Both the position numbers and the translations under genes were made by a program. Under the pieces are notes generated by a model that saw nothing but the letters and a program-made list of their open reading frames with translations, was not told the origin of the DNA and searched no databases. Source: Prosthecobacter sp. (GTDB lineage Bacteria; Verrucomicrobiota; Verrucomicrobiia; Verrucomicrobiales; Verrucomicrobiaceae). Taken from it: a DNA stretch of 5,613 nucleotides. Positions 1-5,572 of this stretch are shown in pieces. The stretch covers positions 1 to 5,613 of the forward strand of contig JAOZVT010000765.1 in the NCBI GenBank assembly GCA_025869455.1, given 5' to 3'. The stretch's first letter is position 1. The number at the start of each line of letters is the position of its first letter.

Positions 1-701
1 TTATGGGCTCGACTGGCCTTGCCTGTGTGGCTTGTCACGGTTTGAAAGATCGGAAATCACTCGGGCCGCCTGTGATACGTCTGACGCATACGGTGGAGCG
101 TCTGCAGCCGGAGTATTTTAAAGAGCTACTACTGAACCCTCAGGCCACGCAGGTGGGTACGATGATGCCACCGATGTTCATGGGGCGGAAGAAAGCGGAT
201 CAGGAGATCGAGTCCATTTGGATCTACCTCAAGGAATTGGAAGGTCAGCCATTGCCGGACGGGTTGCTGTCGGTTGGAGACTTTGAATTGAAGCCTGAGA
301 AGGAGGGCCGCCCCATCATCTTTCGCAGTTTCATTGAAGGGGCGGGTACGCATGCGATTGCTGTGGGTTTCCCGCAAGGGGTGAACGCGACCTTTGACGC
401 GGCTCAATCCTGCTGGACTCAGGTTTGGCGTGGGCGTTTCCTGGATGCGATGAGCAACTGGCAGAGTCGTGAGATGATGCCTATCAAGCCACTTGGCACG
501 GATGTTAAAGCATTGCCAGAGGCGACAGGGACGCGGGATTTTGTGGGATACCGTTTGGATGCTCAAGGGGTACCGACTTTCCTCTACAAACTGGATGGCA
601 AGGATGTGGAAGACACGCTGCGCCCAGCCAAGGATGGGAAGAACTTTGAACGCGAAATGAAGATCAACGGCGAGATTCAGAAGGAGGTGCTGTCATGGTA
701 A
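1..701 (+). CDS. Mono-heme cytochrome c-like protein with C-terminal PVC-type domain (5' end outside window)
   Basis: This is the 3' part of a c-type cytochrome gene. Numbering residues from the ATG at base 3, a heme-attachment motif C-V-A-C-H lies at residues 8-12, and a Met/Pro-rich segment at 53-59 (TMMPPMF) is well placed to supply the distal methionine heme ligand. The CxxCH is too near that ATG for a complete cytochrome fold plus signal peptide, and the frame is open to the window edge, so the ATG is almost certainly internal and the gene starts upstream. After the heme domain (to about residue 82) comes a domain of roughly 130 residues (GRPIIFRSFIEGAG, then AIAVGFPQGVNATFDAA and WRGRFLDA). 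I associate it with planctomycete/verrucomicrobial secreted redox proteins (memory, not a search). Expected location is periplasmic, passing electrons from an oxidation reaction. The stop overlaps the next gene by 7 bp, indicating an operon and probable shared function with that beta-propeller protein. The substrate cannot be deduced. Confidence 0.85.
   Translation, partial: MGSTGLACVACHGLKDRKSLGPPVIRLTHTVERLQPEYFKELLLNPQATQVGTMMPPMFMGRKKADQEIESIWIYLKELEGQPLPDGLLSVGDFELKPEKEGRPIIFRSFIEGAGTHAIAVGFPQGVNATFDAAQSCWTQVWRGRFLDAMSNWQSREMMPIKPLGTDVKALPEATGTRDFVGYRLDAQGVPTFLYKLDGKDVEDTLRPAKDGKNFEREMKINGEIQKEVLSW
681..687 (+). promoter_or_regulatory. Strong Shine-Dalgarno site for the beta-propeller gene
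   Basis: AAGGAGG lies 7 bases before the ATG at 695, inside the end of the cytochrome gene. It fixes the start of the downstream gene and supports coupled translation. It is the only textbook ribosome-binding site I see in the window. Confidence 0.75.
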
Positions 702-2191
702 CGAAATGGACGCAGCGGGTGCTTTGGGGTGCCTTTTTTACGATGGTCTCTTGGGCTGGTGCTGAAGAGTCTAACGACTATTACCGAATCGTGACCTATG
801 AGGTGCCAAAGGGACTGAACTTGGAGGCCAGTGGTCTGGCGGTGCTGCCGGATGGCAAGCTGGCCGTGTCCATTCGTCGCGGTGAAGTCTGGATCATTCA
901 GAATCCATCGGCAGAACCTGCGACGGTGGAAAATTTAGGCTACAAGCTCTTTGCCTCTGGCATGCATGAGATCCTGGGCTTGGCCTGGCATGAAGGAGCG
1001 CTTTATGTGACCCAACGCTCCGAAGTGACACGCCTGCGGGATACCGATGGCGATGGCACAGCGGATGAATACCTGAGTGTGGGCCACGGGTGGGGCGTTT
1101 CTGGGGCCTACCATGAGTATGCTTATGGCCCTGTATTTGACCGTGACGGTAACATGCACAACACGCTGAACTGCTCCATGGGGAAGAAGTGGCCGGGTGC
1201 AGGTGACGAGGCGACGCATACGCTGTGGCGCGGTTGGTCAGTCATCACCAAAAAAGGCACGACTCATGCCACTGGATTCAGCGCTGGTTTCCGCAGTCCT
1301 TGTGGCATTGGTTTGAATGCTGAAGGCGATATCTTTGGCACAGATCAACAGGGTAACTGGATGCCGACCAATCCGCTGATGCACATTCGTGAAGGTGCCT
1401 ACTTTGGTCATGCCGAAGCTCAAGCGGATATGAAGCGACCCGAATCTCCGATCCCGCCGCCAACAGGCAAGCAAGCAGATGGCATCACGATTGCTGAGGC
1501 GATCAAAACGGTGCCCGGTTACTGCCCGCCTGCGGTCTGGTTTCCGTATGTGAAATTTGGTCAAAGCCCCACAGGCTTGCGCTGTGATCTCACGGGTGGG
1601 AAATTCGGTCCGTTTGAGAAACAATTGTTTGTGGGGGAGTTTGTCCTGTCAGGGGTGAATCGTGCGTTTTTGGAAAAGGTGGATGGTGAGTATCAGGGTG
1701 CCTGTTTTCCCTTCATGAATGGCTTGCAGAGTGCGGTGCTGACGGTTAATTTTTTAACCGATGGCAGCATGGTCGTGGGGCAAACCAATCGCGGGTGGAA
1801 CAGTTATGGGAATCGTCCCTTCGGCATTCAGCGTTTGGTGCCGACAGGTAAGGTGCCGCTGGAAGTGCAGAAGCTGGAGGCGCTGAAAGATGGCTTCCGT
1901 TTCACCTTCACACAGCCGATCAAGCCGGCTCAGTGGTCCCAGACGAAGGCGCAGAGTTACACCTACCTCTTTACAGCCAAGTATGGAAGTCCAGAAGTGG
2001 AGGCAGAGCCGCTGAAACTCAGTGATTATAAGCTCTCGAAAGATGGCCTAACATTAACTGTGAAATGCGCCAATCTGCGCGCAGGTTACGTGCACGAGTT
2101 TGAGCTTCCTGAAGTGAATGCGAAGGACGGCACGCCATTGTGGCATCGTTTGTCTGCCTACACGCTGAACAAGATTCCGAAAGGCGAGTGA
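695..2191 (+). CDS. Exported beta-propeller protein, sorbosone/glucose dehydrogenase-like (PVC-type)
   Basis: The 498-aa protein has a Sec-type signal peptide: basic MVTKWTQR, hydrophobic core at about 9-20, likely cleavage after AGA near residue 23. It then shows repeated propeller-blade signatures: GLAVLPDGKLAVSIRRGEVWII (47-68), ILGLAWHEGALYVTQRSEVTRLRD (93-116), CGIGLNAEGDIFGTD (203-217) and LFVGEF (311-316). An acidic DTDGDG loop at 116-121 looks like a calcium-binding site. The C-terminal 110 residues form a separate, probably beta-rich domain. This architecture is known from PQQ-dependent sugar/sorbosone dehydrogenase-like proteins, many without proven enzyme activity. The start is fixed by an AAGGAGG 7 bases upstream, and the gene overlaps the cytochrome c stop by 7 bp. 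I infer periplasmic oxidation or binding of a sugar-like substrate, with electrons passed to the neighbouring cytochrome. The substrate and any PQQ binding are unproven. Confidence 0.82.
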   Translation: MVTKWTQRVLWGAFFTMVSWAGAEESNDYYRIVTYEVPKGLNLEASGLAVLPDGKLAVSIRRGEVWIIQNPSAEPATVENLGYKLFASGMHEILGLAWHEGALYVTQRSEVTRLRDTDGDGTADEYLSVGHGWGVSGAYHEYAYGPVFDRDGNMHNTLNCSMGKKWPGAGDEATHTLWRGWSVITKKGTTHATGFSAGFRSPCGIGLNAEGDIFGTDQQGNWMPTNPLMHIREGAYFGHAEAQADMKRPESPIPPPTGKQADGITIAEAIKTVPGYCPPAVWFPYVKFGQSPTGLRCDLTGGKFGPFEKQLFVGEFVLSGVNRAFLEKVDGEYQGACFPFMNGLQSAVLTVNFLTDGSMVVGQTNRGWNSYGNRPFGIQRLVPTGKVPLEVQKLEALKDGFRFTFTQPIKPAQWSQTKAQSYTYLFTAKYGSPEVEAEPLKLSDYKLSKDGLTLTVKCANLRAGYVHEFELPEVNAKDGTPLWHRLSAYTLNKIPKGE

Positions 2192-2211
2192 ATGCGTCGG
2201 TGAAGGTTAGC

Positions 2212-2238
2212 TGAGCGGTGAGATTTACTTGCCGCTCA
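2212..2238. terminator. Possible weak hairpin between convergent genes
   Basis: TGAGCGG at 2212-2218 pairs with CCGCTCA at 2232-2238, a 7-bp stem with a 13-base loop. It lies between the stop of the propeller gene and the end of the convergent minus-strand gene, whose last codons it covers. The loop is long and no clean T-run follows on either strand, so a terminator role rests mainly on position. Confidence 0.2.
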
Positions 2239-3064
2239 TAGCCTGCCTCTTTTCATCGTCAGCAGACTCTTCCTCGCCGAGCAGCCGCAGCCTCTGGGCC
2301 GGGGTATGCATGAGGTGACTGGTCAGTGAAGCGATTCCGGAAGGTGACAGTGGATTTGCTGGGGTGGGTAGATGGCGTGTTGCCAGATCCCATTCCAGGC
2401 GGATGTATTCGGCAATGACACTGGCGAGGCTGAGCTGGAAGAAGTGTCCGACGGCGGCCCAAACCATGAAGAAATGCCCAGGAGTGCGGCCTTCCTCTTG
2501 TTCGGTACGGTAGCGGCCTAGCAGGCCTTGGTAACGAGCACCTCGGGTGCCTTGCAGGAGACGGGCACCGGCCTCGCGGCTGTCTGTGTGAGCGCGAGGT
2601 GTCAGCATGGACTGAAGCGCGGTGTCTAGTTCCAAAAGACGCGGCAGGTCTTGATCTCTAGCCGCCTGCCAAGCCTGGATGAGGGGTAAGCCAAGCGCGC
2701 CACGCAACTCCGTTTGGGTAAAGTTTTCCCAGCGTGCGGCCAGGGCCTGACGGGTGATGGGGGCGCGTGGATACAGACTGGGCTGCGGGAGGTCCACGGC
2801 GTGAAAATGAATGCCGGCTTGGCGCTGGCGGATGCTGGAGAAAAGCCAGTGCACCCAGTCGAGCCCCCGCGACCAATCTTCCAGGGCATTTTCGGCGGTT
2901 TCATCCGCATCAGCCAGGACGGTGATTTGATGCCGCGGTTGCCCAGACGTGGAAGCACCTCCCTCGGCATGCCGGGGCTGGGTGTCATCCATGCGTTGCA
3001 AGAGTCGAATCATTCGTCGAACTATGCAGCGTCGCACGAAGCGTGCGAATTCTAAAGTTTTCAT
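2225..3064 (-). CDS. Uncharacterised helical protein, weakly UreF-like C-terminal half
   Basis: The product is 279 aa from the ATG at 3064. A TTG at 3088 would add eight residues, and in-frame ATGs at 3013 and 2992 would remove 17 or 24. The N-terminus is Arg-rich, then comes a low-complexity polar stretch, then a mostly helical body from about residue 55. Residues about 124-172 (GLPLIQAWQAARDQDLPRLL, then ELDTALQSMLTPR and SREAGARLLQ) follow the UreF pattern of a helix with LD..L..., a PR turn, then S...G..LL. Residues 196-232 (GHFFMVWAAVGHFFQLS onward) resemble UreF's GH-x-V-x-G helix. The signature N-terminal UreF segment (P.GGF.HS.GLE) is not convincingly present and no urease genes are in view, so this is a weak fold-level hint, not an assignment. 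The gene is convergent with the dehydrogenase pair and divergent from the ykgJ-like gene, so it is probably its own transcription unit. Confidence 0.6.
   Translation of the reverse strand: MKTLEFARFVRRCIVRRMIRLLQRMDDTQPRHAEGGASTSGQPRHQITVLADADETAENALEDWSRGLDWVHWLFSSIRQRQAGIHFHAVDLPQPSLYPRAPITRQALAARWENFTQTELRGALGLPLIQAWQAARDQDLPRLLELDTALQSMLTPRAHTDSREAGARLLQGTRGARYQGLLGRYRTEQEEGRTPGHFFMVWAAVGHFFQLSLASVIAEYIRLEWDLATRHLPTPANPLSPSGIASLTSHLMHTPAQRLRLLGEEESADDEKRQAMSGK
3032..3048. repeat. Short inverted repeat upstream of the ykgJ-like gene
   Basis: TCGCACG (3032-3038) and CGTGCGA (3042-3048) form a perfect 7-bp dyad with a 3-base spacer, ending 14 bases before the ykgJ-like ATG. A second small palindrome, CGAATCATTCG, lies at 3006-3016. 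They could be operator half-sites or an mRNA hairpin in a divergent control region. They also fall inside the N-terminal codons of the minus-strand gene if its ATG at 3064 is used, so they bear on which start is real. Confidence 0.3.
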
Positions 3065-3416
3065 GACAGCACAGCCCCCACTTGACAAATCGAAGCCTTA
3101 TTATCAGTGCCAGCGTTGCGGCAATTGCTGTCGCTGGCCGGGTGATGTCAATGTGACGCCTGAAGAGGCGACCACCATCGCGGCCTACATCGGCATGCCG
3201 GAGGATGAATTCATTCGTGATTGCACGCGGTTGAATGCCAACCGCACAGGACTCTCGATCATTGATAAACCCAATGGTGAATGCTTGTTCCTTGAGGGGC
3301 TGAATACGTGTCGGATTCAGTCTGTGAAACCGACCCAGTGCGCAGGTTTTCCCAATGTATGGAATTTCCCAGGATGGCGGGAAAAGTGCGAGGCGGTGGA
3401 GGTTCATTTACAGTAG
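3063..3416 (+). CDS. YkgJ/UPF0153-family cysteine-cluster protein
   Basis: This 117-aa protein carries the YkgJ-family cysteine signature: Cys16, Cys19, Cys22 and Cys23 in YQCQRCGNCC, then Cys54, Cys74 (GECLFL), Cys83 (TCRI), Cys93 (QCAGFP) and Cys109. The spacing matches the family pattern CxxCxxCC...C.FL...C.I...RP..C..FP and suggests a zinc or iron-sulfur site. The biochemical role of the family is not established; the protein is expected to be cytoplasmic. The ATG at 3063 places the cluster at the usual distance from the N-terminus. An upstream in-frame start at 2949 would add an Arg-rich stretch unlike the family, so I reject it. No good Shine-Dalgarno precedes the ATG. The start codon overlaps that of the divergent gene. 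The TAG stop (3414-3416) is where the IS630 element inserted, yet the protein end is unchanged: the original stop would also have read TAG. Confidence 0.85.
   Translation: MTAQPPLDKSKPYYQCQRCGNCCRWPGDVNVTPEEATTIAAYIGMPEDEFIRDCTRLNANRTGLSIIDKPNGECLFLEGLNTCRIQSVKPTQCAGFPNVWNFPGWREKCEAVEVHLQ
3414..3415. repeat. Left TA target-site copy of the IS630-family element
   Basis: TA adjoins the left IS end and is repeated at 4569-4570. The identical flanks in fact span seven bases (ACAGTAG at 3410-3416 and 4565-4571), part of which belongs to the IS end. The 2-bp TA is the duplication expected for IS630/mariner-type transposition. Confidence 0.7.
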
Positions 3417-3435
3417 TGTGGTGATTGATTAATTT
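3417..3435 (+). repeat. Left terminal inverted repeat of the IS
   Basis: TGTGGTGATTGATTAATTT matches the reverse complement of 4549-4567 at all 19 positions. Similarity breaks down at 3436 and beyond. This is the expected transposase-binding end. Confidence 0.9.
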
Positions 3436-3476
3436 ATTGAAAGATGGGTTATTGAAGACGTGTTGATGTATGCGTC

Positions 3477-4571
3477 ATGAATCGAGGACCCGCTGTTGCT
3501 GTTATCGTGCTGGAGGATGAAGAGGAAACCAAGTTGGAAGAACTGGCCCGGCGGCGCAAGACCGGTCAGGCGATGGCACTGCGTTGCCGGATCGTGCTGG
3601 AGTCTGCCAAGGGCAGGACCAACACCGAGATAGCCAAGGCCTTGAAGATCAGCATGCCCACGGTGGGCAAATGGCGTCAGCGTTTTGGCAAGATGCGCAT
3701 GGCCGGACTGGCCGACGCACCACGTCCGGGCCAGCCACGCAAGATCACCGATGCGATGGTCGAGCAGGTGGTCACCGAGACCCTGGAAAGCAAGCCTGAG
3801 GCGGCCACTCAATGGAGCACCCGCAGCATGGCCAAAAAGACCGGGCTGACGCAAAACGCCATTCATCGCATCTGGAAAACCTTTGGGCTCAAACCCCATC
3901 TGCAGGACACCTTCAAACTGTCCACCGACCCGTTCTTTGTGGAGAAGGTGCGTGACGTTGTCGGCCTCTATGTTAATCCTCCAGAGCAAACGCGGGCCAT
4001 TGTCTTGTGCGTTGACGAAAAGAGCCAGGTGCAGGCGCTGGAACGAACCCAGCCGCTGCTGCCCCTGCGTCCGGGCCAGCCGGAGCGGCGCACTCATGAT
4101 TATGTGCGTCATGGCACCACCTCGTTGTTTGCCGCCCTGGAGGTGGCCACAGGCAAAGTCATCGGACAATGTCACAGGCAGCACCGTCATCAGGAGTTTT
4201 TGCACTTCCTCAAAAAGATAGACGCCTCTGTTCCAGCCGGCATGGATGTCCATCTGGTGATGGACAACTACGCGACGCACAAAACCCCCAAGGTGGAAAA
4301 GTGGTTCAAATCGCGCCCGCGCTATCATCTGCACTTCACGCCCACCTCGGCCTCATGGCTCAACCAAGTGGAACGATGGTTTGCCAAGATCACTGAGGAA
4401 CGCATCCGTCGGGGAGTCTTCCTGAGCGTTAAAGACCTCGAAAAAGCCATCATGGATTACATCGAGACTAACAACAAAGATCCCCAACCTTTTGTCTGGA
4501 CTGCCTCAGCGGATCTGATCCTCCAAAAGGTCCAGTTCACTTGTAAACAAATTAATCAATCACCACAGTAG
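3477..4571 (+). CDS. IS630-family DDE transposase
   Basis: The 364-aa protein is full length for the family. An N-terminal helix-turn-helix region (about residues 30-75, including NTEIAKALKISMPTVGKWRQRF) and a second helical DNA-binding part (about 88-140, including MAKKTGLTQNAIHRIWKTFGL) should bind the terminal repeats. The RNase H-like catalytic core follows: Asp180 in CVDEKSQ, Asp263 in VMDNYATHK and Glu299 in WLNQVERWF. The second Asp and the Glu are separated by 35 residues, as in IS630/mariner enzymes, and all three acids are present, so the enzyme should be active. The last eight codons lie in the right inverted repeat. The stop TAG at 4569-4571 is not inside the element: it is the target TA plus the first host base. 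An ATG at 3477 without a clear Shine-Dalgarno is the first good in-frame start after a TGA at 3453. Confidence 0.93.
   Translation: MNRGPAVAVIVLEDEEETKLEELARRRKTGQAMALRCRIVLESAKGRTNTEIAKALKISMPTVGKWRQRFGKMRMAGLADAPRPGQPRKITDAMVEQVVTETLESKPEAATQWSTRSMAKKTGLTQNAIHRIWKTFGLKPHLQDTFKLSTDPFFVEKVRDVVGLYVNPPEQTRAIVLCVDEKSQVQALERTQPLLPLRPGQPERRTHDYVRHGTTSLFAALEVATGKVIGQCHRQHRHQEFLHFLKKIDASVPAGMDVHLVMDNYATHKTPKVEKWFKSRPRYHLHFTPTSASWLNQVERWFAKITEERIRRGVFLSVKDLEKAIMDYIETNNKDPQPFVWTASADLILQKVQFTCKQINQSPQ
4549..4567 (-). repeat. Right terminal inverted repeat of the IS
   Basis: The reverse complement reads TGTGGTGATTGATTAATTT, identical to the left end. This stretch also encodes the transposase C-terminus (INQSPQ), so the repeat and the coding sequence constrain each other. 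Confidence 0.9.
4569..4570. repeat. Right TA target-site copy of the IS630-family element
   Basis: This TA matches 3414-3415 at the other end. It also forms the first two bases of the transposase stop codon. Confidence 0.7.
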
Positions 4572-4599
4572 GGGGTATTCGAAAGTTCATTTTTATGGG

Positions 4600-4644
4600 G
4601 AACAGCCGTCTCGGCTGTTCACAGACACAGGCAAGATGGCTGTG
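4600..4644. repeat. Paired palindromic units, REP/BIME-like
   Basis: Two hairpins lie five bases apart. The first is perfect: GAACAGCCG (4600-4608), loop TCT, CGGCTGTTC (4612-4620). The second spans 4626-4644: CACAG pairs with CTGTG, followed by one mismatch and two more pairs around an AGA loop. Both centre on a shared CAG/CTG-type theme (ACAGCCG and ACAGGC). The intergenic position and the paired palindromes resemble dispersed REP-type elements. I recall similar CAGCCGTCTCGGCTG hairpins between genes in Verrucomicrobia, but cannot confirm copy number here. No T-tract follows, so it is a poor intrinsic terminator. Confidence 0.55.
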
Positions 4645-4669
4645 CTCCATGCTAGAGTTTCGGGGAAGC

Positions 4670-4697
4670 CCTCTTAGTCAAAGAGGCGCAAAGTTTT
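4670..4697 (+). terminator. Weak candidate terminator before pyrH
   Basis: CCTCTT (4670-4675) pairs with AAGAGG (4681-4686) around a 5-base loop, and a run of four T follows at 4694-4697. The stem is short and the T-run is eight bases away. It could end transcription from the ykgJ-like gene or the transposase, but the call is weak. Confidence 0.2.
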
Positions 4698-4751
4698 GTC
4701 AGCAATCGTAATCCGGCGGGAAATGTCGTTGCATCGCTTTGAGCATCATGT

Positions 4752-5519
4752 ATGACGGTTCAAATCAACACCTTCATGGGCGAACAAACTGGCACACGGA
4801 AATTTAGACGCGTTCTTCTCAAACTCAGTGGTGAGGCTCTGCGAGAACTAGGCAGCACTGACAACATTTCACCTCCAATCGTGGAGGACATTGCGGCTCA
4901 AATCAAAGCCGCCCATCAGACCGGGCTGGAAATCGCTGTGGTCGTAGGCGGTGGCAATTTCTGGCGTGGCGTCAGTGCCAGCAACAAAGGTATGGAGCGC
5001 GCCACGGCAGATTACATGGGCATGTTGGCCACGGTGATGAATTCCCTGGCTCTTCAGTCCATGCTGGAGGCCATGGATGTGCCGACCCGCGTTCAGAGTG
5101 CCATTGAGATGAAAAACGTGGCAGAGCCATTCATCCGCCGGGTGGCTATGCGCCACTTGGAACTGGGCCGTGTGGTGATTTTTGCCGCAGGCACAGGTAA
5201 TCCGTTCTTTTCTACGGACACTACGGCGGCTCTGCGCGCTAGCGAGATCGGTGCCGACTGCGTGTTCAAGGCGACGAAGGTGGACGGCATTTACTGTTCT
5301 GACCCGAACAAGAACCCAGATGCGGTGCGTTTTGAGAACATCAGCTTCCACGAGTGCCTGACCAAGCAGTTGAAGGTGATGGATGCGACGGCTTTCTCCC
5401 TCTGCATGGAGAACAACATGCCGATCATCGTTTTCAGCATGAACGAGTCTGACAACATTCGTCGCGCTCTGGTGGGTGAATCCATGGGGACGCTGGTGAA
5501 TGCCACAGGTGAGGCTTAA
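4752..5519 (+). CDS. pyrH: Uridylate kinase (UMP kinase)
   Basis: UMP kinase phosphorylates UMP to UDP with ATP in cytoplasmic pyrimidine nucleotide synthesis and is normally essential and hexameric. The 255-aa protein shows the bacterial PyrH motifs of the amino-acid kinase fold: KLSGEAL at 24-30 (phosphate binding), GGGNFWRG at 66-73, DYMGMLATVMN at 87-97, AAGTGNPFFSTDTTAALRA at 145-163 (UMP and phosphate contacts), KATKVDGIY at 173-181 with DPNK at 184-187, and MDATA at 210-214. It is about 14 residues longer than the E. coli enzyme, mostly at the N-terminus. ATG 4776 (MGEQTGTRKFRR) is an alternative start giving a more usual length. Neither start has a clear Shine-Dalgarno. The usual rpsB-tsf-pyrH-frr neighbourhood is not seen on the visible side. 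The 180-bp host spacer upstream probably holds its promoter, but I see no convincing boxes. Confidence 0.96.
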   Translation: MTVQINTFMGEQTGTRKFRRVLLKLSGEALRELGSTDNISPPIVEDIAAQIKAAHQTGLEIAVVVGGGNFWRGVSASNKGMERATADYMGMLATVMNSLALQSMLEAMDVPTRVQSAIEMKNVAEPFIRRVAMRHLELGRVVIFAAGTGNPFFSTDTTAALRASEIGADCVFKATKVDGIYCSDPNKNPDAVRFENISFHECLTKQLKVMDATAFSLCMENNMPIIVFSMNESDNIRRALVGESMGTLVNATGEA

Positions 5520-5542
5520 TTTTTAAGCTCATGATAGTTCTG

Positions 5543-5565
5543 GAGTCCATGATTGACATGGACTC
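5543..5565. repeat. Strong hairpin downstream of pyrH
   Basis: GAGTCCATG (5543-5551) and CATGGACTC (5557-5565) form a perfect 9-bp stem with a 5-base ATTGA loop, extendable by two wobble pairs. It begins 23 bases after the pyrH stop. No T-run follows (TCTGGCG), so it is not a classic intrinsic terminator. It could protect the pyrH mRNA 3' end or mask starts of the next reading frame, since ATGs at 5549 and 5558 lie within it. Confidence 0.45.
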
Positions 5566-5572
5566 TGGCGTT

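Larger units (their letters stand above)
3416..4568 (+). mobile_element. IS630-family insertion sequence, apparently complete
   Basis: The element is about 1.15 kb, typical for the family. It has one uninterrupted DDE transposase gene, 19-bp perfect terminal inverted repeats (3417-3435 and 4549-4567) and flanking TA dinucleotides at 3414-3415 and 4569-4570. With TA as the target duplication the element runs from G3416 to G4568, whose terminal bases do not pair. If it is bounded strictly by the perfect repeats (3417-4567), the direct repeat would be GTAG. Both readings give the same empty site: ACAGTAGGGGG. The element sits at the stop codon of the ykgJ-like gene, 181 bp from pyrH in the host map, in the same orientation as both. 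An intact frame and perfect ends suggest a fairly recent, possibly still mobile copy. Confidence 0.9.

Noticed and set aside
2714..3055. Plus-strand open frame of 113 codons opposite the UreF-like gene
   Set aside because: The protein reads as low-complexity Gly/Pro-rich sequence with no motif, while the opposite strand has a longer frame with plausible helices.
2949..3062. Upstream extension of the ykgJ-like gene to an ATG at 2949
   Set aside because: The added 38 residues are Arg-rich and unlike the family N-terminus. The ATG at 3063 gives the normal position of the cysteine cluster.
3429..4334. A 301-codon minus-strand open frame across the IS
   Set aside because: It is antisense to a full-length transposase with all catalytic motifs. 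Its translation has no recognisable family pattern and it begins and ends within the element, so it is a shadow frame.
4696..4724. TTGTCA as a possible -35 box for pyrH
   Set aside because: No acceptable -10 box lies 16-18 bases downstream, so a promoter call would rest on one hexamer.
4748..4807. Tiny 19-codon frame starting ATGTATGACGG just before pyrH
   Set aside because: It could be an upstream leader peptide, but it has no ribosome-binding site, overlaps pyrH out of frame and has no attenuator-like composition.
4869..5351. A 160-codon minus-strand open frame inside pyrH
   Set aside because: It is antisense to a clearly conserved essential gene, and its His- and Arg-rich translation is typical of shadow frames.
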